From Acidimangrovimonas sp. (GTDB lineage Bacteria; Pseudomonadota; Alphaproteobacteria; Rhodobacterales; Rhodobacteraceae): DNA of 20,010 bases. Each line of letters opens with the position of its first letter. The first letter of the stretch is position 1. Under the pieces are notes generated by a model, which was given only the letters and a program-made list of their open reading frames with translations, had not been told where the DNA came from and made no database searches. The stretch covers positions 1-20,010 of the forward strand of contig JASBUM010000118.1 of the NCBI GenBank assembly GCA_030147905.1. Direction: 5' to 3'. Positions 1 through 6,828 of this stretch are shown here, piece after piece. Position numbers and translations under genes: made by a program.

Positions 1-2
1 AT

Positions 3-389
3 ACCAGCTATCACCGGTTCCCCGAGGATCTGCACGGCCAGGAGATCTACCAGTACACGTTGATGCCGACGCACATCACCTCGCGCTTCACGGTGGAGGA
101 GATGGCCTCGGCCACACTGGCGCCGCCGTTCGGCTGGACGCGGGAGGTGCCGCTCCTCAAGGTGCCGGTGATCGACCGCTCGCCGATGTACAACAATTAT
201 GGACCCGGCTGCCTGCTGGAGAGCGATACGCGGCTCTACGACCTGACCTGCGATCCGGGGCAGGAAACGCCGCTCCGCGACGACAGGCTGGAAACGGAGA
301 TGATCACAAGAATGCTGACGCTGATGCGGATCAATGACGCGCCGGCGGAAGCATACGAGCGTCTGGGCCTGACGCCGATGATGTCATGA
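3..389 (+). CDS. Sulfatase family protein, C-terminal fragment (5' end outside window)
   Basis: The reading frame is open from base 3 and ends at the TGA at 387-389, giving about 128 residues of a longer protein whose start lies upstream. The tail contains the stretch LYDLTCDPGQETPL, which resembles the C-terminal 'LYDL..DP.E..NL' segment of arylsulfatase-family hydrolases. The assignment is strengthened by the next gene, a sulfatase-maturating radical SAM enzyme. The N-terminal C/S-x-P-x-R formylglycine motif that would prove the family lies outside the window, so neither the residue type (Cys or Ser) nor the substrate can be read. It probably hydrolyses a sulfate ester. It is co-oriented with the maturase, 90 bases upstream, and the two are likely one transcription unit. 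No signal peptide can be judged. The alternative is another alkaline-phosphatase-superfamily hydrolase. Confidence 0.7.
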   Translation, partial: TSYHRFPEDLHGQEIYQYTLMPTHITSRFTVEEMASATLAPPFGWTREVPLLKVPVIDRSPMYNNYGPGCLLESDTRLYDLTCDPGQETPLRDDRLETEMITRMLTLMRINDAPAEAYERLGLTPMMS

Positions 390-479
390 GGACGCGGAGA
401 CCGTACCCGTGATCGGCGCCGGCCAAGCCGCGGGAGAGGTCCCGCCCGATGTCTTTAAGACAGCCAGGATGTAGCCGAC

Positions 480-1655
480 ATGACCACACCGCACGCCTTC
501 GCCGTGATGACAAAACCCATCGGGCCGCGCTGCAACATCGATTGCAGCTATTGCTACTACGTGGAGAAGGAGCGGCTCTATCCCTCGGAAAAGAAGTTCC
601 GGATGCCGGAGCCGGTGCTGGACAAATACATCCGTGACCTGATCGCCGCCGGGGTGAAGGCCGGACAACGCGAGATCGCCTTCGCCTGGCAGGGCGGCGA
701 GCCCACCATGCTGGGCCTGGCCTTCTTCGAGCATGTGGTGGAGCTTCAGCGCCGGCACGCCCCCGAAGGCATCCGGATCGCCAATGCGCTGCAGACCAAC
801 GGGATGCTGCTCGACGATGCGTGGGCGGCCTTCTTCGCGCGCGAGAACTTCCTGATCGGTATCAGTATCGACGGGCCGAAGGCCATTCATGACCGCTACC
901 GCCGTGACCGGGCCGGCCGGCCCACCTTCGATGTCGTGATGCGCGGGCTGGACGCCCTTCGTCGCAACGGCACGGAATTCAACATCCTCACCACGGTCCA
1001 CCACGGCAACGTCAGCCGCGGCAAAGACCTCTACCGGTTCCTGCGCGAACTCGGCACCCGGCACCTGCAATTCATCCCGATCGTCGAGCGCCGGGCCGCC
1101 ACCGGCACGCTCGCCGCCGCGCCGCAGGTGGACGACGACCCGGCGAATGTGGTGACCGAGTGGAGCGTAAGCCCGCGGGCCTATGGCAAGTTCCTCTGCG
1201 ACATCTTCGACATCTGGCACCGGCAGGATCTCGGCCGTGTCTTCGTCCAGTTCTTCGAGACCCAGGTGGGGCTCTGGCGCGGCCTGCCTGCCTCGCTCTG
1301 CATCTTCGCGGAAACCTGTGGCAATGCTCTCGCCATGGAGCATAACGGCGACCTCTATACCTGCGATCACTACGTCTATCCGGAATACCGGCTTGGCAAC
1401 ATCATGACGACGCCGCTCGGCGAGCTTGCCTGGTCGGAGACGGCGGAGCGGTTCGGCAATGCCAAGCGCGACACGCTGACCGCCCAATGCCGCCGCTGTC
1501 AGTACCGCTTCGCCTGCAACGGTGGCTGTCCCAAGCACCGGATCCTGCGCTCGAAGGACGGCGAGCCGGGTCACAACTACTTCTGCGAAAGCTACACGAT
1601 GTTCTTCCGCCACGCCGGCGACCGGCTGAGGGAAATCGCCGCCCGGCTGGCATAG
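480..1655 (+). CDS. Anaerobic sulfatase-maturating enzyme (radical SAM, SPASM domain)
   Basis: This 391-residue protein would convert the active-site Cys or Ser of a sulfatase to C-alpha-formylglycine using S-adenosylmethionine and iron-sulfur clusters in the cytoplasm. The radical SAM motif is near the N-terminus as CNIDCSYC, with C18, C22 and C25 binding the SAM cluster, followed by the SAM-contacting motif WQGGEPT. The C-terminal SPASM region carries the cysteines expected for two auxiliary clusters: C280, C295, C337, C340, C346, C350 and C369. C295 is followed by D296, matching the CD pair where the family's proposed catalytic Asp lies. The length is normal for the family. The ATG at 480 is preceded by AGGA at 466-469. 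Its partner is very likely the sulfatase just upstream. Other SPASM peptide-modifying enzymes are possible, but the sulfatase neighbour argues against them. Confidence 0.9.
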   Translation: MTTPHAFAVMTKPIGPRCNIDCSYCYYVEKERLYPSEKKFRMPEPVLDKYIRDLIAAGVKAGQREIAFAWQGGEPTMLGLAFFEHVVELQRRHAPEGIRIANALQTNGMLLDDAWAAFFARENFLIGISIDGPKAIHDRYRRDRAGRPTFDVVMRGLDALRRNGTEFNILTTVHHGNVSRGKDLYRFLRELGTRHLQFIPIVERRAATGTLAAAPQVDDDPANVVTEWSVSPRAYGKFLCDIFDIWHRQDLGRVFVQFFETQVGLWRGLPASLCIFAETCGNALAMEHNGDLYTCDHYVYPEYRLGNIMTTPLGELAWSETAERFGNAKRDTLTAQCRRCQYRFACNGGCPKHRILRSKDGEPGHNYFCESYTMFFRHAGDRLREIAARLA

Positions 1656-1773
1656 GCGACAGGGCGGCGGTAGCCGCGACTGCACGGCCCGCCGAATCCG
1701 TTCGACACACTGATCTATTGCGGCGGGATTTCCGATCGCATACATCTCAAAACACATCAAACACCCAACCGTG

Positions 1774-1793
1774 CTTGATGTGCTGTCATCAAG
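1774..1793. promoter_or_regulatory. Inverted repeat upstream of lacI gene, candidate operator
   Basis: The 7-base arms CTTGATG (1774-1780) and CATCAAG (1787-1793) are perfect complements around the 6-base centre TGCTGT. The core TGATG-N6-CATCA (1776-1791) recurs with identical spacing at 2836-2851 in front of the catabolic operon. A further CACATCAA at 1753-1760 pairs with TTGATGTG at 1775-1782. The site ends immediately before the GTG start of the LacI-type regulator, which suggests autoregulation. It could instead be an RNA hairpin over the translation start. The operator role is inferred. Confidence 0.5.
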
Positions 1794-2834
1794 GTGTGCA
1801 CCCTGGCCAAGAGACCGACGATCAAGGATGTTGCGCGCGAGGCGGGGGTAAGCCCGGCAACCGTGGACCGCGTTCTGAACGGCCGCTCGACAGTGCGCGA
1901 AGGCACGATGCGCCGGGTCGCCGCGGCGGCGCACAGCATCGGGTATTACGCGCAGGGGCTGATCGATCGGCAGCTCGATCACGCCCGCCCCGAGATTCGA
2001 TTGGGCTTCGTCCTGCACAAGGAGAAGCAGGAATTCTATCAGAATTTCGCACGCGAGATCGAATCGGCGGTCGCGGCGCGTACGGATATTCGGGGGCGTG
2101 CGATCATTCGATATTCGCCCTCGCAGGCCCCCGACGATTTTGTCGAGAAGATCCTTTCCGTCGCGGACAAGGTGGACGCGATAGCGAGTTCAGCCGTCAA
2201 TCATCCCAGCCTGACGCGGGTGGTGCAGGATCTGAAAGGCGAGGGCATTCCGACTTTCGCGCTGCTGAATGACTTCGCACAAGGCATTCGTCAAAACTAT
2301 CTCGGCCTCAACAACATGAAGGTCGGTCGCATCGCGGCCTGGATGATTGCCACCCAGTTGCGCGACCCCGGCAAGCTGGCGGTCTTCGTCGGCGGGAATC
2401 GATGGCATGGCCACGAGTTGCGCGAGACCGGGTTCCGAAGCTATATCCGCGAATTCGCTCCGAGTTTTCAGATACTCGATACCCTGGTCAATCTGGAGAC
2501 GCGGCAGGTTACCTATGAGGCGACACTGGATATCCTGAACCGTCACCCCGACTTGCGCGGGATCTATGTCGCCGGCGGCGGGATGGAGGGCGCGATCGCG
2601 GCGCTGCGCGAGGTGCGCCCTCCGGGCAAGGTGACATTGGTCGTGAACGAGCTGACTGCGGAATCCAGGGCGGCCCTTTCCGACCGCTATGCAAGCATGG
2701 TCATCTGCACCCCGCTTGCCGCGCTATGCCGCGACCTCGTCGACTTCATGGTGACGGCCAAGTTGAACGGAATGCCGGCCACTGTGGGCCAGCATTTTCT
2801 GGATCCACACCTCTTGGTGCCAGAATCCGTCTGA
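1794..2834 (+). CDS. LacI-family transcriptional regulator, probable regulator of the inositol operon
   Basis: This is a 346-residue one-component DNA-binding regulator. Residues about 8-30 form the LacI helix-turn-helix (TIKDVAREAGVSPATVDRVL) followed by the hinge-helix region. Residues about 62-345 look like the periplasmic-binding-protein-type effector domain of the family. It lies directly upstream of, and in the same direction as, the importer and inositol genes, so the effector is probably the imported cyclitol or an inosose (inference from context). Inositol regulators in other bacteria are often DeoR-, GntR- or RpiR-type, so a LacI-type member is a local solution. The start is GTG at 1794, the first possible in-frame start after a TGA at 1776. 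No convincing Shine-Dalgarno lies in front of it, so translation may be weak or leaderless. Base composition looks less GC-rich than in iolC or iolD. Confidence 0.92.
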   Translation: MCTLAKRPTIKDVAREAGVSPATVDRVLNGRSTVREGTMRRVAAAAHSIGYYAQGLIDRQLDHARPEIRLGFVLHKEKQEFYQNFAREIESAVAARTDIRGRAIIRYSPSQAPDDFVEKILSVADKVDAIASSAVNHPSLTRVVQDLKGEGIPTFALLNDFAQGIRQNYLGLNNMKVGRIAAWMIATQLRDPGKLAVFVGGNRWHGHELRETGFRSYIREFAPSFQILDTLVNLETRQVTYEATLDILNRHPDLRGIYVAGGGMEGAIAALREVRPPGKVTLVVNELTAESRAALSDRYASMVICTPLAALCRDLVDFMVTAKLNGMPATVGQHFLDPHLLVPESV

Positions 2835-2852
2835 ATGATGTATTTACATCAT
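2835..2852. promoter_or_regulatory. Perfect palindrome, candidate LacI-type operator of the operon
   Basis: ATGATGTATTTACATCAT is an 18-base inverted repeat with perfect 8-base arms and a 2-base centre, starting at the lacI stop codon (2832-2834). Its core TGATG-N6-CATCA (2836-2851) matches the repeat in front of the lacI gene (1776-1791). It overlaps a -35-like TTTACA. The assignment as a repressor binding site is inferred from symmetry, location and recurrence. Confidence 0.55.
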
Positions 2853-2870
2853 CATGATGATGAATATCTG
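2843..2870 (+). promoter_or_regulatory. Candidate promoter of the inositol operon
   Basis: TTTACA at 2843-2848 (five of six matches to TTGACA) is followed 16 bases later by TATCTG at 2865-2870 (TAT conserved). It lies inside the palindrome cluster and about 120 bases upstream of the first operon gene. The -10 match is poor, so this is only a plausible placement. A second -35-like hexamer, TTGAAA, is at 2878-2883. Confidence 0.3.
2847..2862. repeat. Perfect 16-base palindrome
   Basis: CATCATCATGATGATG is perfectly self-complementary and overlaps the right arm of the 2835-2852 palindrome. It is also a run of ATC/ATG triplets, so symmetry could partly reflect simple-sequence character. It may be a second or alternative binding register for the regulator. 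Confidence 0.45.
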
Positions 2871-2888
2871 ATCATTTTTGAAATGATC
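2870..2888. promoter_or_regulatory. Inverted repeat, candidate second operator or lacI terminator stem
   Basis: GATCATTT (2870-2877) and AAATGATC (2881-2888) are perfect 8-base arms around TTG. The location just downstream of the candidate -10 would suit a repressor site at the transcription start. No T-run follows it, so a classical terminator for lacI is less likely, although the AT-rich arms could form a weak hairpin. Confidence 0.4.
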
Positions 2889-2991
2889 TCGCACGGGATG
2901 CATTGATCAGCCCCGGTGTAAGGGGGAATGGTCCTTCCGAAGTTCGGCGCATGGGGCTCTGGCTCCGCCGCCGCGTGTCTGGGAGGACGAT

Positions 2992-3807
2992 ATGGATTTC
3001 TCGCTCAACCAAATGACGACTCCGCGGCTTGACTACGGGCGGTTCATCGACCTTGCCAGCCGCCTCGGCTGCGCCGGGGTGGAGGTGCGCAATGACCTTG
3101 GTCGGCCGCTGTTCGACGGGCTCGATCCGGTCGTTGCAGGACGGATCGCCCGCGACAACGGGCTGAAGCTTTTTGGCATGAGCCAGGTCTATCCCTTCAA
3201 CTTCTGGTCGGATGCGATACGCGAGGAGGTGGCGGCTCTGGTCGCCGCGGCACAGGCCGCGGGGGCCGAAACGATCAGCCTGATCCCGCGCAACGATGGC
3301 ATCGGCACAGGCAACGGCGAGCGTCAGGCCAATCTCCGCATCGCGTTGAAGGAAGTGCTGCCGCTCATTCGCGATTCCGGCGTGGTCGCGCTTGTGGAGC
3401 CGTTGGGCTTTCCCAGTTCCAGCCTGCGCGAAAAGGCCGAGCTGATCGATGTGATCGCGGCTGTGGGCGGCGAGGGACATTTCCGGTTGATCCATGACAC
3501 CTTCCACCATCATCTGGCGGGCGGCGGACCAATCTTTCCCGAGCAGACCGGAATGGTACATATTTCCGGCGTGGTCGACCCGGTGCCCGGCGTTGCGGAC
3601 ATGCGTGACGAACATCGCGTTCTTGTCGACGGCAACGACCGCCTCGGCAATATCCGGCAACTGCGCGCACTTCTGGATGCCGGCTATCGTGGCCCCGTGT
3701 CCTATGAATGCTTCGCGCCCGAAATCCACGAGATCGAAGAGCCCGGGGCCGCCATCGCGGCGTCGCTGGCATTCATCGAAAGGCAGATCACGGCCGTCTC
3801 GGCCTGA
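2992..3807 (+). CDS. IolI-like sugar isomerase/epimerase (TIM barrel), probable inosose isomerase
   Basis: This 271-residue cytoplasmic protein is of the xylose-isomerase-like TIM barrel (AP endonuclease 2) superfamily. Visible candidate metal and active-site residues are E136 in VEPLGF, D169 and H172 in HDTFHH, H190 in VHISG and E239 in YECF. Their order and spacing resemble the Glu-Asp-His-Glu metal set of Bacillus IolI. IolI interconverts 2-keto-myo-inositol and 1-keto-D-chiro-inositol. By analogy this enzyme may let the pathway accept another inositol stereoisomer, but the substrate is inferred. The start at 2992 has a strong GGGAGGA 5-11 bases upstream. It is the first gene of the operon, 80 bases before the binding-protein gene. 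The alternative is another inosose or keto-sugar epimerase of the same fold. Confidence 0.75.
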   Translation: MDFSLNQMTTPRLDYGRFIDLASRLGCAGVEVRNDLGRPLFDGLDPVVAGRIARDNGLKLFGMSQVYPFNFWSDAIREEVAALVAAAQAAGAETISLIPRNDGIGTGNGERQANLRIALKEVLPLIRDSGVVALVEPLGFPSSSLREKAELIDVIAAVGGEGHFRLIHDTFHHHLAGGGPIFPEQTGMVHISGVVDPVPGVADMRDEHRVLVDGNDRLGNIRQLRALLDAGYRGPVSYECFAPEIHEIEEPGAAIAASLAFIERQITAVSA

Positions 3808-3819
3808 TCCTGTTCCGAA

Positions 3820-3849
3820 TGTCCTTGCGGACAGTTCCGGCATGGAACT
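3820..3849. repeat. Two small inverted repeats between the isomerase and binding-protein genes
   Basis: TGTCC/GGACA (3820-3824 with 3829-3833) and AGTTCC/GGAACT (3833-3838 with 3844-3849) can each form a short stem. Together they occupy much of the 80-base spacer before the binding-protein gene, which is otherwise featureless apart from its GGGGAGG ribosome binding site. They may be RNA processing or stability elements. The support is weak. Confidence 0.25.
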
Positions 3850-3887
3850 TGCAGGTGAGCCGGACACCACTCAGGGGAGGAAATAAA

Positions 3888-4838
3888 ATGATCAAGACCT
3901 TGCTCGCAGCGACGGCACTTTCGCTCGTCTCGACGGCCGCGATGGCGGCCAACATCGGCGTCAGCATGGCGCTGTTCGACGACAACTTCCTGACCGTCCT
4001 GCGCAACGGCATGATCGATCAGGCCAAGCATATGAAGGATGTCAATCTGCAGGTCGAGAACGCACAGAACGACGTCGCGAAGCAGCTCGACCAGATCAAC
4101 AATTTCGTCGCCAACGGCGTCGATGCGATCATCGTCAATCCGGTGGATACTTCGGCGACGCCCGCCATGACCAAGGCTGCCGAAGCCGCGGGCGTACCGC
4201 TTGTCTATGTCAATCGGATGCCCGTGAACATCAAGTCGCTGCCGAAGAACCAGGCGTTCGTGGCCTCGGACGAGCGGCAATCGGGCACCATGGAAACGCT
4301 TCAGGTCTGCAAGGACCTTGCCGCCGAGGGCAAGAAGACCGCCGCCGTCTACATCATCATGGGTCAGCTTTCGAACCAGGCCGCGGTGCAGAGGACCCAG
4401 GACATCTATGATGTCATGAAGTCCGGGAAATGCGGCGTGAAACTCAATATCATCGACAAGCAGACGGCGGATTGGTCGCGCAACAAGGCCCAGGACCTGA
4501 TGACCAACTGGATCACCACGGGCACGCATTTCGACGCGGTGATCTCGAACAACGACGAGATGGCGATCGGTGCCATCCAGGCGATGAAGGCATCCGGCGT
4601 CGACCCGAAGAAGATCGTCATCGGCGGGATCGACGCCACCCAGGACGGCCTGCAGGAAGTGAAGAACGGCAACCTCAACGTTACCGTGTTCCAGAACGCC
4701 GCGGGGCAGGGCAAGGGTGCGCTGGAGGCCGCGATCAAGCTTGCCAAGGGCGAGAAGGTCGACCAGACCGTCTACGTGCCGTTCGAGCTGGTGACGCCCG
4801 CCAATCTCGACAAGTATCTGAAAAAAAATGATGGCTGA
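3888..4838 (+). CDS. Periplasmic sugar-binding protein of CUT2 ABC importer, inositol/rhizopine-binding type
   Basis: This 316-residue protein has a clear Sec signal peptide, a basic MIK followed by a hydrophobic stretch and the AMA|A cleavage region near residue 20. The mature part is a type I periplasmic-binding fold (ribose/galactose/inositol class), with recognisable segments such as DAIIVNPVDT, NNDEMAIGAIQAMK and GIDATQDGLQ. From memory, the mature N-terminus GVSMALFDDNFLTVLRNGM closely resembles proteins annotated as rhizopine-binding MocB, so inositol, scyllo-inosamine or a related cyclitol is the likely ligand. This was not checked by alignment. Two cysteines in the mature protein (QVCKDL and GKCGVK) could form a disulfide. 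It acts in the periplasm with the next two genes. The ATG at 3888 follows a strong GGGGAGG. A long stem-loop lies just downstream. Confidence 0.85.
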   Translation: MIKTLLAATALSLVSTAAMAANIGVSMALFDDNFLTVLRNGMIDQAKHMKDVNLQVENAQNDVAKQLDQINNFVANGVDAIIVNPVDTSATPAMTKAAEAAGVPLVYVNRMPVNIKSLPKNQAFVASDERQSGTMETLQVCKDLAAEGKKTAAVYIIMGQLSNQAAVQRTQDIYDVMKSGKCGVKLNIIDKQTADWSRNKAQDLMTNWITTGTHFDAVISNNDEMAIGAIQAMKASGVDPKKIVIGGIDATQDGLQEVKNGNLNVTVFQNAAGQGKGALEAAIKLAKGEKVDQTVYVPFELVTPANLDKYLKKNDG

Positions 4839-4856
4839 TGCCCGGCATCGGAAGCG

Positions 4857-4881
4857 GCGGCGCGCGGTTCACGCGCGCCGC
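4857..4881 (+). promoter_or_regulatory. Strong intercistronic stem-loop after the binding-protein gene
   Basis: GCGGCGCGCG (4857-4866) and CGCGCGCCGC (4872-4881) form a perfect 10-base GC-only stem with loop GTTCA. It lies in the 99-base gap between the binding-protein and permease genes. It has no T-run, so it is not a classical terminator. Such a hairpin commonly protects the upstream mRNA from 3' exonucleases and raises binding-protein output relative to the membrane parts. That role is inferred. Confidence 0.6.
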
Positions 4882-4937
4882 ACCGTCAGCGGTCGTCCGG
4901 CCTTTCTCGCACGGACGGCTTCCAGGGAGGAGCATTG

Positions 4938-6014
4938 ATGTCCGACAATACGTCCCACGGCGTGGGCGGGCTGTCCTTTGACAGTTCCAAGAGAACCTGG
5001 CCACCGGAACTTGGCGTCTTTGCCGCCCTGATCCTGATCGTCGTTGCCTTCGAGCTTCTGGGGCGCGTTCTTCTTCACCAGAGCTTCCTGTTCAATACCC
5101 GGGCGAACGTCGATGCGATCTTCAACACGGCAAGGCTGAAGATCATCATCCTGCAGGTATCGATCGTCGGGATCATCGCGCTCGGCGCCACCCAGGTCAT
5201 CATCACCGGCGGCATCGATCTGAGCGCGGGTTCGGTCGTGGGCGCGACGGCGATGATCTCGATGAGCTTCGCCCAGGCCGCGATGGTCAACGGGCAGCCA
5301 AATCCCGGCGCGATCTTCGGACCCGCGTGGCTTGACCTGCCGGTGATTGTGCCGGTCCTGGTGGGCATCGCGACGGGCGTGGCGGCGGGCCTCATCAACG
5401 GCGCATTGATCGCCTATACCGGCATCCCGCCCTTCATCGCCACGCTCGGCATGATGGTGTCCGCCCGGGGCGTGGCCAACTGGTGGTCGCGCGGACAGCC
5501 CGTGTCCTTTCCGACCAACAGCTTCTCGGCGATCGGGAACGGAATGACGCCGGTGGTGATCTTCGTCGCGCTCGCGATCCTGTTCCACCTGATCCTGAAA
5601 TACACGGTCTACGGCAAGCACACATACGCCATCGGCTCGAACGAGGATGCCGCGGTGATGTCGGGGATCAAGGTCAACCGCCACAAGGTGCTGGTCTATG
5701 CGATTGCGGGCGGGCTGTCGGGGGTCGCCGCGCTGGTGTTGAGCTCGAAGAACCTCACCGCGCAAGCCGGCATGGGCCTGATGTACGAACTCGACGCAAT
5801 CGCCATGGCCGTGATCGGGGGGGTTTCCCTGACCGGTGGGCGAGGCTCGATCATCGGGACGGTGCTTGGCGCGCTGATCTTCGGCGTGATCATCTCCGGT
5901 TTCACCTTCCTCCGGCTCGACGCCTATTACCAGCAGATGGTGAAGGGCGCGATCATCGTCGGTGCCGTTGTCCTCGACCAGTGGCGGCAACGCCGTGCGG
6001 CAGATCGGACATAG
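4938..6014 (+). CDS. ABC transporter permease, CUT2 (ribose/inositol type)
   Basis: This 358-residue integral membrane protein is of the BPD_transp_2 (RbsC) family. It forms the homodimeric channel of the importer in the inner membrane. A soluble N-terminus of about 30 residues is followed by many hydrophobic segments. The hallmark VIITGGIDLSAGSVVGA, near residues 90-107, matches the conserved GGIDLS.G motif of RbsC-type permeases. A later segment, DAIAMAVIGGVSLTGG, matches the EAM-like loop that contacts the ATPase. The length is typical. The ATG at 4938 is preceded by GGGAGGA at 4925-4931. A TTG three bases upstream is a less likely start. It is expressed with the binding protein upstream and the ATPase 10 bases downstream. 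Confidence 0.92.
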   Translation: MSDNTSHGVGGLSFDSSKRTWPPELGVFAALILIVVAFELLGRVLLHQSFLFNTRANVDAIFNTARLKIIILQVSIVGIIALGATQVIITGGIDLSAGSVVGATAMISMSFAQAAMVNGQPNPGAIFGPAWLDLPVIVPVLVGIATGVAAGLINGALIAYTGIPPFIATLGMMVSARGVANWWSRGQPVSFPTNSFSAIGNGMTPVVIFVALAILFHLILKYTVYGKHTYAIGSNEDAAVMSGIKVNRHKVLVYAIAGGLSGVAALVLSSKNLTAQAGMGLMYELDAIAMAVIGGVSLTGGRGSIIGTVLGALIFGVIISGFTFLRLDAYYQQMVKGAIIVGAVVLDQWRQRRAADRT

Positions 6015-6024
6015 GGGGAGCAGG

Positions 6025-6828
6025 ATGAGCCAATCCGCACATCACGACATGGACGACATGGACGACGTCGTCCTCGAGACGAGGGACCTCACGAAACACT
6101 ATGGCGGGGTCCGTGCGCTGGAAGGCGCGAATTTCGTCCTCCGCAAGGGGGAGCATGTCGCGATCATGGGCGACAACGGCGCAGGGAAGTCGACCTTCGT
6201 GCGCCAGATCACGGCAGTCGAACAGCGCACGCGGGGCGAGATCATCTTCGACGGAAGCCGCGTCGCCTTCGAAGGGCCGCTCGAGGCGCGAGAGGCCGGG
6301 ATCGAGACCGTCTTCCAGAATCTGGCGCTCGCCGATGATCTCGACGTGCCGTCAAATCTCTTTCTCGGGCGCGAGAAGATATTGTTCAGGCTGGGGCCAT
6401 TCTCGATCCTGGATCGCAAGGCGATGCGGGAGGCCACGCTGCGCGGCCTCGAGAAGACCGGCGTGAAGATTCCCAACATCTCGAATGCGATCCGCAACAT
6501 GTCCGGCGGACAACGCCAATGCGTGGCCATCGCCCGTACCGCGGCTTTTCATTCGAAGCTGACGATAATGGACGAACCGACGGCAGCATTGGGCGTGCAG
6601 GAGACGGCACAGGTGGAAAACATCATCCGGACCCTGAAGATACAGGGCGAATCCCTGATCCTGATCAGCCACAACATGCGGCAGGTATTCGACCTGATGG
6701 ATCGGATCGTGGTGTTCCGGCGCGGCAGGATCTGCGCCAACCTCACCGTGGCCGACACCGATGCCGAGGATGTGGTCGCCCATATCACCGGCGCCAAGAC
6801 CGGCAAGGAATACGCAGGCGCGACATGA
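6025..6828 (+). CDS. ABC transporter ATP-binding protein, single-domain CUT2 type
   Basis: This 267-residue cytoplasmic ATPase powers the importer. The motifs appear in order: Walker A GDNGAGKST (about residues 52-60), a Q-loop at FQN, signature MSGGQ, Walker B LTIMDEP and the H-loop ISHN. Only one ABC domain is present. Many CUT2 systems (RbsA, MglA, Caulobacter IatA) use one protein of about 500 residues with two such domains. The compact form resembles the FrcA-type ATPase of rhizobial fructose uptake and would work as a homodimer. The ATG at 6025 follows GGGGGAG. The N-terminal segment contains two tandem GACATGGAC copies (6046-6063), which also offer later ATGs. The TGA overlaps the ATG of the next gene in ATGA, indicating translational coupling. 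Confidence 0.92.
   Translation: MSQSAHHDMDDMDDVVLETRDLTKHYGGVRALEGANFVLRKGEHVAIMGDNGAGKSTFVRQITAVEQRTRGEIIFDGSRVAFEGPLEAREAGIETVFQNLALADDLDVPSNLFLGREKILFRLGPFSILDRKAMREATLRGLEKTGVKIPNISNAIRNMSGGQRQCVAIARTAAFHSKLTIMDEPTAALGVQETAQVENIIRTLKIQGESLILISHNMRQVFDLMDRIVVFRRGRICANLTVADTDAEDVVAHITGAKTGKEYAGAT

Noticed and set aside
4821..4828. Run of eight A near the end of the binding-protein gene as a possible frameshift site
   Set aside because: The normal frame ends 8 bases later with an ordinary C-terminus of the family, so slippage would change only a few residues.
6046..6063. Two copies of GACATGGAC at the start of the ATPase gene as a phase-variable repeat
   Set aside because: Two 9-base units keep the frame whatever their number. 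They encode an acidic N-terminal tail before the ABC domain, so no on/off switch is expected.
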